This document shows positions 26,479 to 36,500 of a stretch of 64,000 nt of DNA, one piece after another. A program made the translations under genes and the position numbers. The notes beneath the pieces were generated by a model. The model saw nothing but the letters and a program-made list of their open reading frames with translations. It was not told the DNA's origin and did no database searches. The stretch's first letter is position 1. The number at the start of each line of letters is the position of its first letter. The DNA comes from Chitinophagales bacterium (GTDB lineage: Bacteria > Bacteroidota > Bacteroidia > Chitinophagales > Chitinophagaceae): assembly GCA_017303855.1 (NCBI GenBank), contig JAFLBL010000003.1, forward strand, positions 289,618 to 353,617, given 5' to 3'.

Positions 26479-29313
26479 TTACCGGGCTATCACCCGCATA
26501 CCACCCCCGCCTGCATTGTTCAGTCCCATTTTGGTAAGACTGTAGGTAAAGCTCAGCATAAAAAAACGCTGCAGGGTCAGCACCCGGGAATCTTCAATAT
26601 AGTTGTTGCTGGTATTCCGGCTGATGCCCACATTGCGGTTGAGCAGGTCGCGGGCACTGAGTTTCAGTTCGCCCCGGTTAAAACGCAGCATTTGTTTACT
26701 GATACTGGCATTCCATAAAGGTACTTTGACATTGAAACCGGCGGCCCGCTGACTGTTTACACTATAGGTAAAATCTGTACTGAAGAAAAAGCCTTTGGGC
26801 AACTCCCAGTCTGCCGACGCTCCATACTCCTGGGATAAATAATTATTGACAAACCCCGGTTGCAGCGAATAAGTGGTGTGATTATGACTGATCCCCGCAC
26901 TGAATCCGATATTGATTTTTTCCGCTGGACTCATATCCAGCCGCAAATCGGGACCCACGGAAAAAGTTTTAATCGTATTCTCACCCACCTGTCCGCTCAG
27001 TGTATTGATCAGTTGCTTGCCCCGGTTGTAAGCAGCCACCGTACTCAGTTCAATAGTCCCTTTTAGGAAATGAGCCGGCAAACTATAACTGAAGTTTCCA
27101 TTCAGGTTATATACACCCTGCACATTCACGGGTTTGGTTTTACGTACACCAGTGAGTTGGTTTAGTGAATCATAGTTCACAATCTTATTCTGTGTAGCCG
27201 TTCCCCGCAGGAAAAAGAACAAATTTTTATTCTTATACGGACTGATCAGCGAAAGATTGGTCTGCAGTGTATGATTGTATTCCTGTTTCAGATCCGGATT
27301 CCCATCCCTTATATTCAACGGATTGGACACATCGGGTACCGGCTGCAGTTGCGACATGGAGGGCTGATTGGTACTGGTGCTGTAGTTCAGCGATAGTGTC
27401 TTAAACCTGCTGAAATTATACTGAAACCGCGCGGTGGGCAACAGGTTTTGAAAGCGTTTGCTGATCAGCGAATCTTTGATACCGCTGATAATCTTTCCAT
27501 CCAGGTCCGATTGCTGCCAGCTGATGCCCAGTGCATAATTGTATTTTTTCTGCTGGTTCCGGATCCGGAAACCGGCATTGGTATAACCATACCGGTTTTC
27601 AAAATCATTACTGAGCTGGTCGTTCAGCTGATCATATTTGCCGTTGCCCCGGTTATAGTCATAGGTTTCCTTATCTGAAAGATTGCGCGTATTGCTTTGC
27701 CCGAGACTGAATTCCAGCAGGGTTCGTTTTCCTAACGGTTCTGTATACACCGCACGGGCCGTATAGCCTTTCAGGGTGCTGTAATTATTCGTTGCCTGGT
27801 TCAGGGTGTCTTTACGCAACAGGCTGCCGCCGGGTGTATAAAAATTATTGATGGAGGAAAGGCTGCCGTCGCCATTGCTTTCATTCAGCGTGGTTTGCAG
27901 GGAGAGCGAAAAGGTCCGCCCCTTGCGGGCAAATTTGCGGCGCCAGGCAATTTCATTCCGGAAATTATACCCGGTAGCGTCACTTATACTGTTGCTGAAC
28001 CCGTCATTCACCCGACCCTGCTGTTCATTCAGTGTCTGGTAATCGCTGTTGGAGCGGTTACGTGTCTGCTGATAACTGAATGATGGAATGACACGGATCG
28101 TATTCATGGAATCGAGCTGGTACAGCAGGTTCAGGTTCAACCGGTGACTGTTGTTCAGGTTATCCGCATAGGTGTTGGAATTATAATAGGATGTGTCCGG
28201 AAGTATATACTGCCGCTGAATATGACTTTCGTTTACCGGATTATACCGGTTATAAAAATAATTACTCTGCAGATCCAGTTTCTTCCCGATAATATTGTTG
28301 TAATTCAATCCGCTGCCCCAGGCCGTATTGATCCCGCTGTTGCGGTTGCCGCTGTTTACTCCCATGGCGGCGGCATCCTGGGAGGACAGGCTGATATTGA
28401 TATTACCACCGCCACCCCGCTGCATACGCGCCAGTTCCCCGGTGAAATTCATGATATCCATAAAGGAAAACCCTTCCGCATTTGTATTATTGCCCATACC
28501 GATAGCCGAAAACTGACGCGCGCCTTTAAAAGAATTAATATTGAATTTTCCTTCATACCGTTCCTTATCTCCCGCACCGGCTGTTAGTTTTCCAAACTTC
28601 CCTTTCTTCTTATCCTTTTTCAGTTTGAGGTTGATCGTCTTTTCATAATTGCCGTCTTCAAAACCTGTCAGCTGCGCCTGGTCACTCTGCCGGTCATATA
28701 CCTGTACTTTATCCACGGCATCGGCCGGCAGATTTTTTGTCGCCACTTTGGGATCATTGCCAAAAAACTCTTTACCATCCACCAGTACTTTAGTTACTGT
28801 TTCTCCCTGCGCCTTTACCGTACCGTCTTTCTCCACTTTTACCCCGGGCAGTTTCTTAAGCAATTGTTCCACCGTGGCATTCGGCACCGTTTTAAATGAT
28901 CCGGCATTGTACTGAATCGTATCATTGATCAGGGTAATGGGTGGCGCTTCATTTTCCAGCACCACTTCAGCCAGCATTTTTGTCTTATCATGCATCAGCA
29001 CCTGGCCAAGATCCCGGATCTTCACAGAATCACTTATTGAAAAAAAGCGGTTGCTGTTATGATACCCGATATGCGTAATCAGAATCCGGTAGTCTCCATT
29101 GGCCAGTCCATTGATCTCAAACCTTCCATCCGGACCGGTCATGGTAAATGTAACGAGGGAAGAATCTTTTTTCTCCAGGATGGTAATGGTGGCCGCCCCA
29201 ACATTTTGTTTGCTGATGGTATCATAGGCAATGCCTTTTACCGTACCGTTCTTCTGAGCAGCCAGCGGACCGGCAAAACTCACAATAAATAAAAGTGTAA
29301 AGATTCTTCTCAT
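26479..29313 (-). CDS. Large outer-membrane beta-barrel protein, TonB-receptor-like, paralogue 1
   Basis: I place the start at ATG 29313 (MRRIFTLLFIVS), giving a signal peptide. Order of parts in about 944 aa: signal, a carboxypeptidase-regulatory beta-sandwich (NVGAATITILEKKDSSLVTFTMTGPDGRFEINGL), a plug-like segment ([42 protein letters not shown]), and then a long barrel rich in Asn, Tyr and Ser strands ending in FTYSLTKMGLNNAGGGGMR. It matches the OMP_b-brl_3 family. Barrels of this kind probably import or export large ligands; TonB dependence is not shown. A close paralogue lies at 30533-33391 (same strand). Confidence 0.85.
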   Translation of the reverse strand: MRRIFTLLFIVSFAGPLAAQKNGTVKGIAYDTISKQNVGAATITILEKKDSSLVTFTMTGPDGRFEINGLANGDYRILITHIGYHNSNRFFSISDSVKIRDLGQVLMHDKTKMLAEVVLENEAPPITLINDTIQYNAGSFKTVPNATVEQLLKKLPGVKVEKDGTVKAQGETVTKVLVDGKEFFGNDPKVATKNLPADAVDKVQVYDRQSDQAQLTGFEDGNYEKTINLKLKKDKKKGKFGKLTAGAGDKERYEGKFNINSFKGARQFSAIGMGNNTNAEGFSFMDIMNFTGELARMQRGGGGNINISLSSQDAAAMGVNSGNRNSGINTAWGSGLNYNNIIGKKLDLQSNYFYNRYNPVNESHIQRQYILPDTSYYNSNTYADNLNNSHRLNLNLLYQLDSMNTIRVIPSFSYQQTRNRSNSDYQTLNEQQGRVNDGFSNSISDATGYNFRNEIAWRRKFARKGRTFSLSLQTTLNESNGDGSLSSINNFYTPGGSLLRKDTLNQATNNYSTLKGYTARAVYTEPLGKRTLLEFSLGQSNTRNLSDKETYDYNRGNGKYDQLNDQLSNDFENRYGYTNAGFRIRNQQKKYNYALGISWQQSDLDGKIISGIKDSLISKRFQNLLPTARFQYNFSRFKTLSLNYSTSTNQPSMSQLQPVPDVSNPLNIRDGNPDLKQEYNHTLQTNLSLISPYKNKNLFFFLRGTATQNKIVNYDSLNQLTGVRKTKPVNVQGVYNLNGNFSYSLPAHFLKGTIELSTVAAYNRGKQLINTLSGQVGENTIKTFSVGPDLRLDMSPAEKINIGFSAGISHNHTTYSLQPGFVNNYLSQEYGASADWELPKGFFFSTDFTYSVNSQRAAGFNVKVPLWNASISKQMLRFNRGELKLSARDLLNRNVGISRNTSNNYIEDSRVLTLQRFFMLSFTYSLTKMGLNNAGGGGMRVIAR

Positions 29314-29390
29314 GGCGCTGATTTCAGCCACGAAAATAAACGGCCCGGAAATAGAAACGGGTTAACCGGACTGGGATTAAGGTTAATTAT

Positions 29391-29477
29391 GGTTAAAAGA
29401 GGTGCCGGGTGAGAGTCCGAAGCTACCTGCATCCTCGGCTGCTTATCAGGAAACGAATCCGCCGCAAGCATCCGGAT
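29391..29477 (+). ncRNA. Weak cobalamin-riboswitch-like structured element
   Basis: On the plus strand, GGTTAAAAGAGGTGCC, GGGTGAGAGTCCG, CTACCTGC and TATCAGGAAACG resemble in order the core elements of B12 riboswitches (AGGU/ACCU stem, GGUGAGAGUCC loop, and the UCAGG box). No gene lies downstream on the plus strand. It is a similarity found by eye, so it may be vestigial or chance. Confidence 0.2.
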
Positions 29478-29503
29478 TTCTATGTTCTCTGTTTATCTAT
29501 CTG

Positions 29504-29545
29504 ACTATGTGTGATGGCTGTTGACTGCTATCTGCCAACTATTCC
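29504..29545. repeat. Heptamer array at the stop of the 207-aa gene
   Basis: Units actatgt, gtgatgg, ctgttga, ctgctat, ctgccaa and ctattcc run in line; the last includes the TAG stop (29539-29541) of the minus-strand gene. Confidence 0.6.
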
Positions 29546-30126
29546 TCCACTTTCCCCCGCTCCTCATCCTCCCTCTCCCTGTCATACACCATAATCTTCA
29601 CCTGCCAGTCCATCGGCGCCTTGTACTGCAGCAGCAGCTCCACTTTTACTTTCTTTATATCTGCGGATGTGGGATCAAACCCAAATAATACGGAATTGAA
29701 TTTATTGTCATCCGACGGTGTTTCATAATCCCCGCGGAGACGGAAATGAGATTTGCCAAGCGTAACCGCCATATTGTTGAGCTGGGTATAAAAAGCTTTG
29801 TACTTCTTTTTTGCCTGTTCAAAATCGTCGGTGGTAAACATCACGGCTTCCCAGCTCACCACCGCTTCTCTTTTTGAAGAATACCGGGTTACCGTTGCTT
29901 CTTCCGCACCATTGATTTTAAAATTGCAGAAATACTCTGTCGATTGCTCGTGTTGTGTCTTCACTTCTCCCATCAGGTTGATAAACCGGTTGGGATAATC
30001 CTCGATTACTTTTTTAATGTCTGCTGTGAAACCATTGGCCACCGGGAGTTTCAGCTGGGCGGCTAACAGGGAGGGCAAAGCGAAAAGAATAGTAAGAAGC
30101 ACAAGTGTTTTTACGCAATTTTTCAT
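29539..30126 (-). CDS. Secreted hypothetical protein
   Basis: The start is ATG 30126 (MKNCVKTLVLLTILFALPSLLAAQ), a signal peptide; the frame to 30162 adds 12 residues without signal features. The mature protein of about 170 aa has alternating beta strands and helices (VKTQHEQSTEYFCNFKINGAEEATVTRYSSKREAVVSW) and no family that I recognise. It lies between two barrel genes on the same strand. A heptamer array runs through its TAG stop. Confidence 0.6.
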   Translation of the reverse strand: MKNCVKTLVLLTILFALPSLLAAQLKLPVANGFTADIKKVIEDYPNRFINLMGEVKTQHEQSTEYFCNFKINGAEEATVTRYSSKREAVVSWEAVMFTTDDFEQAKKKYKAFYTQLNNMAVTLGKSHFRLRGDYETPSDDNKFNSVLFGFDPTSADIKKVKVELLLQYKAPMDWQVKIMVYDREREDEERGKVEE

Positions 30127-30236
30127 GTGTACGGGATTTAACGGGTTGATAACAGACCCCAATATTATAAAATTTTAGCTTTATTGTATACTTTTAAATT
30201 GAATCACCACGTTAACCCCTCGAAAATTATCCTGAT

Positions 30237-30395
30237 ATGAAAAACAAAAATCTTGTTCATTACCATGAGTCTGCCCGGATTTACCGGAATTATTACAAAC
30301 CTTCTTTCAATATTGTCCGTCTGATTAAATCGGTATTGTCTGTTGTAATTTCCGGCTCCAATCCCGTTGCTTCCGGTCCGTACCGTAAACCCTGA
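30237..30395 (+). CDS. Candidate 52-aa small protein gene
   Basis: ATG 30237 to TGA 30393-30395 encodes 52 residues: a charged, aromatic N-terminus (MKNKNLVHYHESARIYRNYY), a middle stretch FNIVRLIKSVLSVVISGS that could form one amphipathic or membrane helix, and a basic end (GPYRKP). It has no overlap with other genes, and a strong terminator lies 30 bp downstream in the same orientation (30426-30465), suggesting a real transcript. TATACTTTT upstream at about 30187 is a possible -7 box. No homology was recognised. The overlapping opposite-strand frame has no supporting features. Confidence 0.45.
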   Translation: MKNKNLVHYHESARIYRNYYKPSFNIVRLIKSVLSVVISGSNPVASGPYRKP

Positions 30396-30425
30396 TTGAG
30401 TCTTTACTAACCCCCTACAATAATT

Positions 30426-30465
30426 AAGGAGCTGTTTCATTTAAATGAAACAGCTCCTTTTTAAT
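30426..30465 (+). terminator. Perfect 34-bp palindromic terminator
   Basis: AAGGAGCTGTTTCATTT is followed directly by its exact reverse complement (30426-30459), then by a T run on the plus strand. The matching A-rich flank makes it partly bidirectional. Confidence 0.85.
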
Positions 30466-30532
30466 TAGTTGTCATCCTGCTTGTCCCGCCAAATGCGGGG
30501 AGTATCGGAGGACAGCGAGGACTCATGTATTT

Positions 30533-33391
30533 CTAGAACATCCGCATATCCCGGGTGTTTCTTTCCATCATCCGGTTCATACCCGGAGTCATTCCTTGCT
30601 GACGTTGCTGCGTTTGTCCGCCCATTCTGTTCAGGTTAAACAGGAAGCTTACCATAAAATAACGTCTCAGTACCATGCTGCGGGTATCTTCCACATAGTT
30701 AAGGGTGGTGGTACGGGAAATAGCCTGGTTCTGGTTCAGCAGGTCACGTACGGAAAACTTCAGTTCCCCGTTCTTATTCTTGAACAACTGCTTGCTGAAA
30801 CTCGCATTCCACACCGGTATTGTCTGGTTGTATCCGGGCGCACGTCCTGTATTCATCAGGATATTAAAGTCGGTAGACAGGATGAAATTTTTCGGAAACG
30901 TATACGCGATATCACCGGAATACGTGTGGGTATAATAGTCTTCATTCTGTGTCTTATTCACGGAATATTTTACCGTATTATAAGCGAGGTTGGCTTTCAC
31001 ACCGAAATCAATTTTTTCTTTATTGATATTCACCCCCAGTCCCTGGCTGATGGTATAGGTCTTTGTAATGTTCTTTACACTGTTAAGCAGACTGATATCC
31101 TGCGAATAATTCATGTTGTTGGTCACATTCACACTGGAGCCCTTCAGTTTGGGGTTACGGAAAGGCAATCCCAACGTTACAAAAGTGGATCCGCTGAAAT
31201 ACCCGTCCATATTTTCATACGTGGTGGTCTGGCGACGGCCCGTATATGTGATGTTGTTGATGATTTTATTATCCGTAGTGGAGAAACTGATATTCGCCGC
31301 GATAAATTTCATCGTCAGCATATTGAAGGTATTAAACCCGAGGTTGAAACTATGGTTGAACTCCTGGTTCAGGTTCGGGTTACCAATGCGGACATTCAGT
31401 GTATCGGTTACATCCGGTACATTCTGCAACTGGGATACAGAGGGCTGATTGGTCCGGCCATTATAGCGGAAACGCAGGTTCTTACTCCGGGACGGCGTAA
31501 AGTTGAAGTTCGCCGTCGGGAAAAGATTGGTATACGACTGACTGGTGAGGAAGGTTTTATTACTGTCGGCCCGGTAACTGGAGTTATCGAGCGTGGACTG
31601 TTGCACGCCCACACCCAGCTGGTAATTGTATTTGGCGTTCTGTACCCGGAAATTGATCCCCGCGCGGTGTGCTTCAAACACGTTCCTGAAATCATTGGTC
31701 TGCCGCAGGTTCACATTATCATACTTCCCGGAATTGTTATTGAAATTATAGGTCTTCCGGTTGGACTCACTCACATTTCTCGTGTAAGCATAATTCACTT
31801 CCACCAGTTTGTTCAGTCCTACCGGTTCAGTATAGGAAGTACTGACAACGTTATTATTGGTGTTTGTTGTTTGCTTATAATTCTGGTTCTGAATAAATGA
31901 AGAATCAAGTGAGCCATCAGAAAGATAAAACAGGTTACTGGAATAGGTCAGCCCGTCGCTTTCACTGTTGCCGGTTGTATTGTTTACCCCCAATGTAAGT
32001 GTCCGTCCCGTTTTTTTGAATTTATGACGGAACAACAGGTTATTCCCCAGGTTAAAACCATCACGGCTATTGGTGTTCTGTGTACGGCCACGTACCGCCA
32101 GGTACTGTGCCAGCGGTGTTATGGATTGGGTAACAGAGCTGTCTAGACTGAAGTTCTCCGAATGCTGAAACGTGAGCGATGGCGTATACAGAATCGAGTT
32201 CATGGAATCAATCATATATTCAAAACGCAGATTGAAACGATGATTCTGATTCAGGTTGTTGGATTGTGATGTTTTTGATAAAGCCGCTGTAGAGTCATTC
32301 GCAAAAAAAGTTTTACGGAACGTATTGTATTCCTGTAATGGCCGGGTTGTGGAATAAAAATAACTTCCGGTTACCTTGATCTTGCTGCCCCATTCATCCG
32401 TGTAGTTCAGACCGGCCGCTGTGGAACGGGTAAGCCCGGTACTGTTTCCGCCAAAACTCAGGCCACCGAATCCGCCACCACCACCGCCACGGCCGCCACC
32501 GCCGCTGAAACCACCCATTGTACTGATGATATCAGAAAAAGAAAAACCTTGCTTATTAATATTATTGGAATTAAACAGGAGAGAGATCCGCTGATTCCCT
32601 TTGAATTTATTGATACTGAAATTCGCTTCATACCGGTCATCCGATCCGTAGCCGAATGTGGAACGTCCGAAATATCCTTTGTTCCGGTCTTTCTTCAGTT
32701 TGATATTGATGGTCTTGCTCCGGCTGCCATCATCCACTTTGGTGAATTTGGCCTGGTCACTCATATCATCAAACACCTGCACGCTTTCAATCATATCCGC
32801 GGTCAGGTTTTTGGTGGCCAGCTTGGGGTCGGTACCAAAAAACTCTTTTCCGTCCACGAGCACTTTTTGTACCGTTTCTCCCTGCGATTTTACCGCGCCT
32901 TCCTTATCCACTTCCATTCCCGGTATTTTTTTCAGCAGGTCTTCGAGGGTGGCATTGGGCTGTGTTTTAAACCCACTGGTATTAAACTGTATGGTATCAT
33001 TTTTTACCTGGATCGGTGATTCGGTGGTAATGGTAACCCCTTCCAGCATTTTAAAATCCTTCTGAACGGAGAGACTTCCCAGATCAATCAGCTTTTCGGT
33101 TGCGGATACCGTTACTTTTTTGCGGATTTCCTCATAGCCTTTACTGGTTATAATAACCCGGTAATCGCCGGCCACCAGGCCTTTTACTTCAAAAACACCT
33201 TGTTTATTGGAAAGCGTGAATGTAGCCAGGGAAGAGTCAGTGGCATTCAATACAGAAATTGTTGCATCTGCAATAGGTTGTTTTGCAGTGGTATCTACCA
33301 GTTTTCCTTTAATACCGCCATCCGCTTTCTGAGCCTGTATCCCGGTTATTATTGCAAAAAAAACAAGGGATAAGGTGATAATCTTCTTCAT
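30533..33391 (-). CDS. Large outer-membrane beta-barrel protein, TonB-receptor-like, paralogue 2
   Basis: The start at ATG 33391 ([21 protein letters not shown]) gives a signal peptide. The about 952-aa protein repeats the architecture of the 26479-29313 gene: carboxypeptidase-regulatory fold ([34 protein letters not shown]), plug segment ([38 protein letters not shown]), barrel with a Gly-rich loop ([21 protein letters not shown]) and C-terminal tail with [19 protein letters not shown]. Both contain NQPS(V/M)SQLQ(N/P)VPDV, so they are duplicates. Possibly paired components of one system. Confidence 0.85.
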   Translation of the reverse strand: MKKIITLSLVFFAIITGIQAQKADGGIKGKLVDTTAKQPIADATISVLNATDSSLATFTLSNKQGVFEVKGLVAGDYRVIITSKGYEEIRKKVTVSATEKLIDLGSLSVQKDFKMLEGVTITTESPIQVKNDTIQFNTSGFKTQPNATLEDLLKKIPGMEVDKEGAVKSQGETVQKVLVDGKEFFGTDPKLATKNLTADMIESVQVFDDMSDQAKFTKVDDGSRSKTINIKLKKDRNKGYFGRSTFGYGSDDRYEANFSINKFKGNQRISLLFNSNNINKQGFSFSDIISTMGGFSGGGGRGGGGGGFGGLSFGGNSTGLTRSTAAGLNYTDEWGSKIKVTGSYFYSTTRPLQEYNTFRKTFFANDSTAALSKTSQSNNLNQNHRFNLRFEYMIDSMNSILYTPSLTFQHSENFSLDSSVTQSITPLAQYLAVRGRTQNTNSRDGFNLGNNLLFRHKFKKTGRTLTLGVNNTTGNSESDGLTYSSNLFYLSDGSLDSSFIQNQNYKQTTNTNNNVVSTSYTEPVGLNKLVEVNYAYTRNVSESNRKTYNFNNNSGKYDNVNLRQTNDFRNVFEAHRAGINFRVQNAKYNYQLGVGVQQSTLDNSSYRADSNKTFLTSQSYTNLFPTANFNFTPSRSKNLRFRYNGRTNQPSVSQLQNVPDVTDTLNVRIGNPNLNQEFNHSFNLGFNTFNMLTMKFIAANISFSTTDNKIINNITYTGRRQTTTYENMDGYFSGSTFVTLGLPFRNPKLKGSSVNVTNNMNYSQDISLLNSVKNITKTYTISQGLGVNINKEKIDFGVKANLAYNTVKYSVNKTQNEDYYTHTYSGDIAYTFPKNFILSTDFNILMNTGRAPGYNQTIPVWNASFSKQLFKNKNGELKFSVRDLLNQNQAISRTTTLNYVEDTRSMVLRRYFMVSFLFNLNRMGGQTQQRQQGMTPGMNRMMERNTRDMRMF

Positions 33392-33505
33392 AATCAGCAT
33401 AATCTGTTGTACGAAGATAGACGTAAGCAGGGGGCCGAACCTTCGCTTTCAGCGGGGTATTTTCCAAAAAGAGGGATGAAATGGTCAAATCGCCCGACGA
33501 ATGGC

Positions 33506-36500
33506 TTAACTGAAGAGGTATTCCACATCCTCGCGGGTAAGCGTTTTTACAAAAGAGGCATCATCGGAAATAATGTCTTTGGCCAGCGCCCTTTTCTTCT
33601 CCTGCAGTTGCAGAATCTTGTCTTCAATGGTATCCTTACAAATCATCCGGTAGGCAAATATGTTCTTGGTCTGACCAATCCGGTGTGTCCGGTCAATCGC
33701 CTGTTGCTCCACGGCCGGATTCCACCAGGGATCCACAATATATACATAGTCAGCCGCCGTCAGGTTAAGACCCACACCCCCGGCTTTCAGTGATATCAGG
33801 AATACCCGCACTTCATCATTGTTCTGAAAACTCTGGATGGCTTTCTCCCGGTCGGGAGCGGATGTACTTCCATCAAAATACTCGTATTTAATTCCTAACT
33901 GGGTCAGTTTTTCGCGGATCAGTCCCAGCATACCCAGGAACTGGGAAAAGATCAGGGCTTTGTGATTACTCATGTCCTCACTCAGTTCACGGGCCAGCTC
34001 ATCCAGTTTGATGGAGTGATTTTCAAACTTCTCCTGCTCATTCAGAATGGCGGGTGAATCACAGATCTGCCGCAGTTTCATCAGTCCCTGCAGGATCGTG
34101 AGCTGTGATTTTTGTATCCCCTGGGTTTCAATAGTACCCAGGATCTGGTTCCGGAAATCATTCCGGTACGCATCATAGATATTCCGCTGTTCATCTTCCA
34201 TTTCACAGAAGAGGATCATCTCCTGTTTTTCCGGCAGGTCTTTGGCTACCTGCTCCTTGGTACGGCGGAGTATAAAGGGATATAATATTTTCCGCAGGTG
34301 ATCCTTGCGGTCCTGCTCCCCGAACTTGTCAATCGGTATGGCAAATTCCTGGCGGAAAAACTCCATCGTTCCCAGCATGCCGGGATTCAGGAAATTCATC
34401 TGGGCAAAAATGTCGAATGTATTATTCTGCAACGGGGTACCGCTCATGCACAACCGGTTTTTTGCATTCAGCAGGCAGGCGGCCTTGGTTACTTTACTCG
34501 ACGGGTTCTTGATGGCCTGGGATTCATCCAGTATTACATAATCAAAATCCACGCTCATCAACAGCTTGATGTCGCTGCGCAACGTTCCATAGGTGGTGAT
34601 GGTAACATGATGGTCGGTCAGCTCTTCTTTTACCCGCGTACGGACGGCGCCATGATGTATTTTATACGTCAGGGTCGGGGTAAACTTTTTTATCTCATTC
34701 TCCCAGTTGTAGATCAGGGTGGTGGGACAAACCACCAGCGCTTTCAGCGTACCCCGCTCATTTTTAAAATGCTCCATAAAGGAGAGGGCCTGTACGGTTT
34801 TACCGAGACCCATATCATCGGCCAGGATACCACCCCACTTAATATCTTTCAGGTAATTGAGCCACTGATAACCGGCTACCTGGTACGGGCGGAGAATTTT
34901 CCCGAGCGTTTCAGAAGGTTCTATCTCCCGGATCTTATTAAACTCCCTGAGCTTTTCATATTTCTCTTCCAGCTGTACCACCAGTTCTTCTTCATCCCTG
35001 GTTTCATATAACTCATCCACCACGCTGAGGTGATAACGGGAAAGTTTTAATGAATCCGTTTTGCCTTCTCCCACCCGGAACAACAACGAATATTTCTTCA
35101 GCCATTCTTCCGGCAGGATGCCCAGGGTGCCGTCGTTCAGGTGTACAAATTGCTGTTTATTGGCCAGGGCTCTTTTTACTTCGGCCACCGTTACTTTCTG
35201 ATCGCCGAAAAGAATATCCACTTTCGCATCAAACCAGTCGGTATTACTGCTGATAAAAATTTTCGTCTGCGGTTTGGCGGTATTGAACCTGAAGTTCTTC
35301 AACGCTTCAAAACCGAATACCGGTGTTTTGTTTTCCTTCATGGCATCCACAAAAAGGAAAAACCAGTTATTCTTCAGTACATCCGATCCCTTCAGTGCCA
35401 GGGTGGCGGAATCTTCATTATAAACAAAGTTGGAATGCAGGTTCTGCAGCGACTGGATAAATTCCTGTTCCTTTTCCCGGTTCCGGTGCACCACCATCAC
35501 CTTGTCGCCCTGCGGCACAATCACTTCATCCCGGTCGCGTGCCTTGGTTTCATACCCTTTATAGGAAAAGGAAGGCTGAAAGACCAGGTATTCCCCTTTC
35601 TCCATCAGGAACAATTTCACATCCGGATTGCCATCCTTTACTTCCTGTACCAGCGACTTGTCAAAATCCACTTTATGCTCTTTGGCCAGCGGCATCACAA
35701 ATTTCTGCAACGACTCCGGCCAGTCACCTGTTGAAATGCTCATTTTCCCGGTTGGCAGAAACTTCTCCACCAGGTGAATCACATCATTGTTTTGCCAGAG
35801 GTAGGCCTGGTGATTGTATAAAAAGAACAGCGGTGTTTCCGTTTCATTATCGCCCAGGTCAAATTCCAGCGGACCCGCTTTTACCCGGCACTGTATCCCG
35901 TAATGAGAATTCTTGCGGATAATAAAATGCGGCAAGGCGGGTTCAGACTGCAGCTGGAGTTGTTCCAGGTTGGCTGTCTTAAACGCTTTCCCGTCGGGCA
36001 GTAAATAAATGAAGGGGTTGCCCACACACTCAACAAAAAGTTTTTTCAGCTTGGGCAGCATATATTCCGCCATCAGTTCCTTGGTCTCATCCGGCAGGTC
36101 GTCCTCTTCATGGTGAATGATATTTTCCCAGATGCCGGAGAAAGGTGAGTTACGGCTGATGTATTTATTTATCTCCGTGTCCTGCAGTTTGCGCAGCATG
36201 GTCAGCAGTTCCCTGTCGCCTTCGGGAAGCTGCTCTGTATTGAGATAACGGCTGATATCCGCCTTTTCCACTTTACCGGCAAAAGCCAGGTTGGTATCAT
36301 CCGGCTCGCCGATGACCACATCCACTGTAAACTGCGGATATGTTTTCTTATTGAAATTAAACACCACGCCCAGCCGCTGGGTGGATTTCTCCGCCACCGG
36401 CTCTTCCACCATTGTAGTTTTTTCCTCTTCTCTTTCTTTTTGCGGAAGCAGTACCGGACGGGTAGGTGCGGCCACCGGTGCTACCCGTTTGATAGAAGCA

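Noticed and set aside
29391..29477. The same structured stretch considered as a tRNA
   Set aside because: No acceptor stem, anticodon loop or T-loop sequence in the right order.
30204..30440. A 78-codon minus-strand frame in the gap between the barrel genes
   Set aside because: Its start lies inside the terminator palindrome, no signal or family is visible, and it competes with a better plus-strand candidate.
30478..30530. An imperfect inverted repeat after the second barrel gene considered as a mobile element
   Set aside because: It is a single copy of about 50 bp without target duplications; it may be a terminator or a repeat of the REP type.
30596..31900. A 434-codon plus-strand frame inside the barrel gene
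   Set aside because: It is an antisense shadow of a well-supported outer-membrane protein; composition is unlike a real gene.
34298..35011. A 237-codon plus-strand frame opposite the SNF2 gene
   Set aside because: Antisense to conserved helicase motifs; no independent support.
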